Positions 7,705 to 10,487 of a DNA stretch of 10,487 nt are shown piece after piece. The DNA comes from Paracoccaceae bacterium (lineage in GTDB: Bacteria > Pseudomonadota > Alphaproteobacteria > Rhodobacterales > Rhodobacteraceae), in contig JALSHK010000435.1 in assembly GCA_026982275.1 (NCBI GenBank), forward strand, positions 1 through 10,487, written 5' to 3'. The notes below the pieces were generated by a model. That model saw only the letters and a list, made by a program, of their open reading frames with translations, was not told where the DNA came from and ran no database searches. Position 1 is the first letter of the stretch. Every line of letters starts with the position of its first letter. The position numbers and the translations under genes are program-made.

Positions 7705-8535
7705 ATGAATATCCAAGTTATCGGCCTTGTCCGGTTTGCCTATATTTCCAAAAACGGATTTCGGCAAAAATACAAAACGCAGGCCGAGGCCCGGGAAGCC
7801 CTTTTTGCGCCGGAGCGGATGGAATTCCGCCTCCGTATGCTGGAGGAGATATGCATTCGCTCCATGCGGAACCAGACCGATCAGGATTTCAGACTAATCG
7901 TGCTTGTTAGCCTGAGTCTGCCGACGGTTTACCTCAAGCGTGTCGAGGCAATTATTGCCCCGCTGGAAGGGGCGGTTTTACTTATGGAGCCGCGCCAATG
8001 GATGAAACAGGTAACACAATCCTGCTTCAGGCGGTTTGTGGCCCCCGATGCGGAATATGTAATCAATTTCAGGCTGGATGATGATGACGCGCTTGCCGTC
8101 GACTATATCGAGAAGCTGCGCCATACCGGTTCGGAACTGATCCGTCAGGGCAGGGCCGGAGAGCCTACGGTGATAGCGCATTCCAGGGGGATATATTGGG
8201 CTCTGCACCTGCAGGAAGACGGTTTGCGAATCCGGACCGAGAAAAAACCGCTGGGGCTTGCCTGCGCGATGATCACATCCCCCGACATCCCTGCCAATGT
8301 ATTTTACTGGAACCATAGAGAACTGGGAAAGTATTTTACATTGGTGATGATACCGGGCAAGGTCATGTTTCTGCGTTCGCTTCATGGATATGGTGATTCC
8401 GGCCGGCAGGTGCCCAATTGGGGGCATGCGCTCGCAAAGGCGGAGATGGAAGCTATTCTTGCCCGCCGGTTTGGCTTCAAGATCAACGATTTAACCTGTG
8501 GCTGGTCGCTCGGCAACAGGGGCGATGAGGCGTAA
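7705..8535 (+). CDS. Putative rhamnosyl transferase family protein
   Basis: From the ATG at 7705 this encodes 276 residues. The N-terminus MNIQVIGLVRFAYIS, the block LFAPERMEFRLRMLEEICIRSM (34-54), the NQTDQDFRLIVLVS strand (56-69) and RLDDDDAL (123-130) together resemble the family called putative rhamnosyl transferase, common in Alphaproteobacteria and in Rhodobacterales. The DDDD run probably plays the metal and nucleotide-sugar binding role of a DxD motif. That reading rests on known GT-A glycosyltransferases and is not shown here. The family fold suggests transfer of a sugar to a surface polysaccharide or protein, but donor and acceptor cannot be read from sequence. No signal peptide or transmembrane segment is seen. 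An in-frame TTG at 7675 would add ten residues (MCFFNSGGLF) and has a better upstream ggagg. I prefer ATG 7705 because it fits the family N-terminus. Codons such as ATA, AGA and AGG appear more often than in rpoBC, which may indicate lower expression or acquisition. Confidence 0.75.
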   Translation: MNIQVIGLVRFAYISKNGFRQKYKTQAEAREALFAPERMEFRLRMLEEICIRSMRNQTDQDFRLIVLVSLSLPTVYLKRVEAIIAPLEGAVLLMEPRQWMKQVTQSCFRRFVAPDAEYVINFRLDDDDALAVDYIEKLRHTGSELIRQGRAGEPTVIAHSRGIYWALHLQEDGLRIRTEKKPLGLACAMITSPDIPANVFYWNHRELGKYFTLVMIPGKVMFLRSLHGYGDSGRQVPNWGHALAKAEMEAILARRFGFKINDLTCGWSLGNRGDEA

Positions 8536-8586
8536 AACCGGGATGAAAAAAACCCGATGAGATAGCGGTTGACATCACCCCGGTTT
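8535..8586 (+). repeat. Inverted repeat flanking the -35 box upstream of rpsL
   Basis: The eight bases aaaccggg at 8535-8542 are the exact reverse complement of cccggttt at 8579-8586. The arms are separated by 36 bases, so their centres are about 44 bases apart, roughly four helical turns. The TTGACA box at 8569-8574 lies between them. This could be a split operator, a long-looped RNA stem ending the upstream transcript, or chance. No T-run follows the second arm, so it is not a standard terminator. The smaller pair cggg (8539-8542) and cccg (8553-8556) is even weaker. Confidence 0.3.
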
Positions 8587-8597
8587 CGCCCTAATTT
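8569..8597 (+). promoter_or_regulatory. Candidate promoter of the str operon (rpsL-rpsG-fusA)
   Basis: A perfect TTGACA -35 hexamer at 8569-8574 is followed after 17 bases by TAATTT (8592-8597) in the -10 position, which matches three of six consensus bases. A strong -35 with a loose -10 is typical of alphaproteobacterial housekeeping promoters. The predicted start point is near 8604, giving a leader of about 190 nt before rpsL. No better promoter is visible in the gap, and rpoBC is separated from str by a terminator, so a promoter is needed here. Confidence 0.6.
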
Positions 8598-8607
8598 CCG
8601 CCCGCTC

Positions 8608-8615
8608 GGGAGAGG
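8608..8615 (+). promoter_or_regulatory. Ribosome binding site of the leader ORF
   Basis: The sequence gggagagg ends five bases before the ATG at 8621. It is a stronger Shine-Dalgarno match than that of rpsL itself and lies a few bases after the predicted transcription start. It could partly pair with cctct at 8679-8683 further down the same leader. Confidence 0.4.
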
Positions 8616-8620
8616 CATCC

Positions 8621-8659
8621 ATGCTGATTCCGATACAAGCCAAAATTAGGCGATCATGA
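8621..8659 (+). CDS. Possible 12-residue leader peptide upstream of rpsL
   Basis: The frame starts at ATG 8621, five bases after gggagagg, and reads MLIPIQAKIRRS before a TGA at 8657-8659. It lies between the predicted str promoter and rpsL, about 17 nt from the predicted transcription start, where leader peptides of attenuators usually sit. It contains several codons uncommon in the neighbouring genes (ATA, AGG, CGA, TCA), with AGG-CGA-TCA consecutive just before the stop. Its stop overlaps the ATG of a second small frame as ATGA. No function is recognised. The peptide may only be a ribosome-loading or stalling device, and a frame this short can arise by chance. Confidence 0.35.
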   Translation: MLIPIQAKIRRS

Positions 8660-8763
8660 GCCGGAATTTATTCTCGCTCCTCTGGAATTCCACCGCGCCG
8701 GACGGCAACCATTGTCCGCGGGCGGTATTTGGCATTTTGTGCATTCGGCGCAAGGTGCTGTAA
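8656..8763 (+). CDS. Possible 35-residue small ORF overlapping the leader ORF
   Basis: The ATG at 8656 overlaps the stop of the 12-codon frame (ATGA), an arrangement typical of translational coupling. An agg lies five bases before it. The frame ends at TAA 8761-8763, 32 bases before rpsL. It begins MSRNLFSLLW and contains two cysteines (20 and 29) and a basic end, IRRKVL. No family is recognised. The region also shows possible RNA pairing (8693-8725), so this may be a structured leader and not a protein. Its length alone does not exclude chance. Confidence 0.18.
   Translation: MSRNLFSLLWNSTAPDGNHCPRAVFGILCIRRKVL
8693..8725 (+). promoter_or_regulatory. Possible bulged hairpin in the rpsL leader
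   Basis: Bases 8693-8703 can pair with 8714-8725 with small bulges (the ggac/gtcc core plus flanking G-C pairs), around the loop ggcaaccatt. A second potential stem just upstream pairs ggaatt (8663-8668) with aattcc (8686-8691). Structures like these in the leader of a ribosomal protein operon could be a protein-binding site, but the pairing was done by eye and has not been energy-evaluated. Confidence 0.25.
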
Positions 8764-8795
8764 GTATTGAAACGGGTTGAACGGGGTTTAACTGT

Positions 8796-9167
8796 ATGCC
8801 AACGATCCAACAGCTTATCCGCAAACCGCGGAAGCCGAAAGTAAAGCGTCAGAAGTCGATGCACCTTCAGGCATGCCCGCAAAAACGCGGCGTATGCACA
8901 CGTGTTTATACCACGACACCGAAAAAGCCGAACTCGGCTATGCGGAAGGTGGCTAAAGTGCGCCTGACCAACGGTTTCGAGGTTATTTCCTACATCCCGG
9001 GCGAGAGCCACAACCTGCAAGAGCACTCGGTTGTGTTGATCCGCGGCGGTCGTGTAAAAGACCTTCCGGGCGTTCGTTACCACATCCTTCGCGGTGTTTT
9101 GGATACGCAGGGCGTTAAAGATCGCCGTCAGCGTCGTTCGAAATATGGCGCCAAGCGTCCTAAATAG
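8796..9167 (+). CDS. rpsL: 30S ribosomal protein S12
   Basis: S12 sits at the decoding centre of the 30S subunit, contacts 16S rRNA and controls decoding accuracy. The 123-residue product has the full family signature: QKRGVCTRVYTTTPKKPNSA (29-48), RKVAKVRLTNGFEV, and GGRVKDLPGVRYH. Lysines 43 and 88, where substitutions give streptomycin resistance in other bacteria, are the sensitive type. Aspartate 89, the residue beta-methylthiolated by RimO in E. coli, is present. The length is normal for the family. The ribosome binding site is weak (ggggt, eight bases before ATG), and two similar runs, acgggttga and acggggttta, stand side by side just upstream. It is the first gene of the str operon, 12 bases before rpsG. 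Confidence 0.99.
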   Translation: MPTIQQLIRKPRKPKVKRQKSMHLQACPQKRGVCTRVYTTTPKKPNSAMRKVAKVRLTNGFEVISYIPGESHNLQEHSVVLIRGGRVKDLPGVRYHILRGVLDTQGVKDRRQRRSKYGAKRPK

Positions 9168-9179
9168 GAGACTTAAGAT

Positions 9180-9650
9180 ATGTCCCGTCGCCATAGTGCC
9201 GAGAAACGTGAAATCCTGCCAGACGCCAAGTATGGCGACAAGATTTTGACGAAATTTATGAACAACCTGATGCTGGACGGCAAAAAATCCGTTGCAGAGC
9301 GTATCGTCTACGGTGCGCTGAGCCGGGTTGAGGAGAAGCTGAAGCGGGAGCCGATCGAGGCTTTCCATGAAGCGCTGGAAAACATCAAGCCAAGCGTCGA
9401 GGTCCGTTCCCGCCGGGTTGGTGGTGCTACCTATCAGGTGCCGGTCGAGGTTCGCCCGATTCGTCAGGAGGCTTTGGCTATCCGCTGGCTGATCAACGCT
9501 TCTCGCGCACGCAATGAAAACACAATGGAAGAGCGCCTTGCGGGTGAGCTTCTCGATGCGGTAAATACACGCGGCTCTGCCGTCAAAAAACGCGAAGACA
9601 CCCACAAAATGGCAGACGCTAACAAAGCGTTCTCCCATTATCGCTGGTAG
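9180..9650 (+). CDS. rpsG: 30S ribosomal protein S7
   Basis: S7 nucleates assembly of the 30S head by binding the 3' major domain of 16S rRNA and lies near the E site. The 156-residue product starts MSRRHSAEKREILPD and contains KFMNNLMLDGKKSVAERIVY and the conserved EVRSRRVGGATYQVPVEV block at about residues 75-95. RWLINASRAR and DTHKMADANKAFSHYRW complete the C-terminus. The length is that of the common bacterial form. The ribosome binding site aggag (9166-9170) overlaps the rpsL stop codon. The 12-base spacer from rpsL is much shorter than the one in E. coli that carries the S7 autoregulatory site. Confidence 0.99.
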   Translation: MSRRHSAEKREILPDAKYGDKILTKFMNNLMLDGKKSVAERIVYGALSRVEEKLKREPIEAFHEALENIKPSVEVRSRRVGGATYQVPVEVRPIRQEALAIRWLINASRARNENTMEERLAGELLDAVNTRGSAVKKREDTHKMADANKAFSHYRW

Positions 9651-9661
9651 GACAACATAAA

Positions 9662-10487
9662 ATGGCACGCGAGTATCCCCTGGAGCGCTACCGTAACTTC
9701 GGTATCATGGCGCATATCGATGCAGGTAAAACCACCTGCACAGAGCGCATCCTGTATTACACCGGAAAATCCCACAACATCGGCGAGGTGCATGATGGCG
9801 CCGCGACTATGGACTGGATGGAGCAGGAGCAAGAGCGCGGTATTACCATTACCTCGGCTGCGACCACTACCTTCTGGGAGCGCACGGTAGACGGCAAAAC
9901 CCCTCTGTCCGAAAAGCACCGGATGAATATCATCGATACGCCGGGCCACGTGGATTTCACCATTGAGGTGGAGCGTTCTCTGGCTGTGCTTGACGGCGCG
10001 GTTGCCCTGCTTGATGCCAATGCCGGTGTTGAGCCGCAGACCGAAACCGTCTGGCGTCAGGCTGATCGTTATAGCGTGCCACGCATTGTTTTTGTCAACA
10101 AGATGGACAAAATCGGCGCTGACTTCTTTAACTGCGTTGAGATGATCAAATCGCGTGTTGGTGGCAATCCTATGCCGATCCAGCTGCCGATTGGCTCGGA
10201 GACCGAGCTGGAAGGCTCGATCGATTTGATTACCATGAAGGAATGGGTATATCTGGGCGAGGATCTTGGCGCGTCTTGGGAGCTTCGCGAAGTTCGCGAC
10301 AGCCTGAAAGACAAGGCCGAAGAGATGCGTGCCGAGATGATCGAGATGGCCGTTGAGCTGGATGACGAGGTGATGGAAGCTTATCTGGAAGGCAACGAGC
10401 CTGACGAGGAGACCCTCATACGTCTGATCCGCAAGGGCACTATGGAAATGACTTTTGTGCCTATTCTTGCCGGTTCTGCCTTCAAGA
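9662..10487 (+). CDS. fusA: Elongation factor G, 3'-truncated by the window edge
   Basis: EF-G is the GTPase that drives translocation of tRNA and mRNA on the ribosome and helps recycle ribosomes. Only the first 275 residues of about 700 are in the window, essentially the GTPase domain with its G' insertion. The nucleotide-binding motifs are all present: AHIDAGKTT (17-25), RGITI (59-63), DTPGH (92-96), NKMD (146-149) and GSA (271-273). The ATG at 9662 gives the usual MAREYPLERYRNFGIMAHID start. It lies 11 bases after the rpsG stop, with agga (9649-9652) as ribosome binding site overlapping that stop. The frame is open to the last base. It is the third gene of the str operon; tuf would be the expected next gene but is outside the window. 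Confidence 0.98.
   Translation, partial: MAREYPLERYRNFGIMAHIDAGKTTCTERILYYTGKSHNIGEVHDGAATMDWMEQEQERGITITSAATTTFWERTVDGKTPLSEKHRMNIIDTPGHVDFTIEVERSLAVLDGAVALLDANAGVEPQTETVWRQADRYSVPRIVFVNKMDKIGADFFNCVEMIKSRVGGNPMPIQLPIGSETELEGSIDLITMKEWVYLGEDLGASWELREVRDSLKDKAEEMRAEMIEMAVELDDEVMEAYLEGNEPDEETLIRLIRKGTMEMTFVPILAGSAFK

Noticed and set aside
5653..7767. 704-codon open frame on the minus strand opposite rpoC
   Set aside because: It is codon-aligned with rpoC. In that register antisense stops arise only from sense TTA, CTA and TCA codons, which this gene avoids; the frame ends exactly at a CTA codon at 5653. The sense protein is unmistakable RpoC and the antisense translation shows no family.
8536..8795. 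tRNA or other known RNA gene in the gap before rpsL
   Set aside because: No cloverleaf, T-loop (GGTTCGA-like) or acceptor pairing was found on either strand.
8838..9062. Possible streptomycin resistance substitutions in S12
   Set aside because: Lysines 43 and 88 are both present.
8646..9668. 340-codon minus-strand frame across rpsL and rpsG
   Set aside because: It is aligned with the codons of both ribosomal genes and is explained by their avoidance of TTA, CTA and TCA. It extends a little into the leader, but nothing supports translation.
1..10487. CRISPR array, insertion sequence, attachment site or integrase
   Set aside because: No regularly spaced repeats, transposase or integrase motifs, or long terminal inverted repeats were seen.

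Overview
The window is a piece of a chromosomal housekeeping locus from an alphaproteobacterium. Every gene is on the + strand. The order rpoB-rpoC, two accessory genes, then rpsL-rpsG-fusA is the conserved transcription/translation cluster. The EF-G sequence (for example the stretch DANAGVEPQTETVWRQADRY, residues 118-137, followed by a G4 NKMD) and the moderately GC-rich codon use (TTA, CTA and TCA are rare) look most like Rhodobacterales or close relatives. That placement rests on remembered sequences, not a search.

Layout. 1-2831: 3' two thirds of rpoB (beta subunit), including an intact rifampicin-binding region. 2832-2877: short gap with a small hairpin and the rpoC ribosome binding site. 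2878-7086: complete rpoC (beta' subunit, 1402 aa) with both zinc sites, the NADFDGD catalytic loop and the trigger-loop insertion. 7101-7126: a strong intrinsic terminator closing the rpoBC unit. 7138-7641: a 167-aa cysteine-rich protein with a CxxCxxxCC cluster, of unknown function. About 7705-8535: a protein resembling the putative rhamnosyl transferase family, with an RLDDDDAL motif. 8536-8795: a 260-base gap with a perfect TTGACA -35 box and a roughly 190-nt leader upstream of rpsL. 8796-9167 rpsL (S12), 9180-9650 rpsG (S7) and 9662 to the window end fusA (EF-G, first 275 aa) form the compact str operon.

How they work together. RpoB and RpoC form the catalytic core of RNA polymerase. S12, S7 and EF-G act in ribosomal decoding, 30S assembly and translocation. 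The two genes between the RNA polymerase pair and the str operon have no evident link to either process and look like accessory genes lodged at the boundary. The terminator after rpoC and the promoter before rpsL suggest that rpoBC and str are separate transcription units here.

Most of the window is ordinary. The part most worth a second look is the rpsL leader. It holds a 12-codon open reading frame with a very good ribosome binding site just downstream of the predicted transcription start. Its stop overlaps (ATGA) the start of a second, 35-codon frame. The rpsL-rpsG spacer is only 12 bases, too short to hold the S7 target known from E. coli, so if this operon is autoregulated the leader is the natural place for it. 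This is a hypothesis from sequence only.
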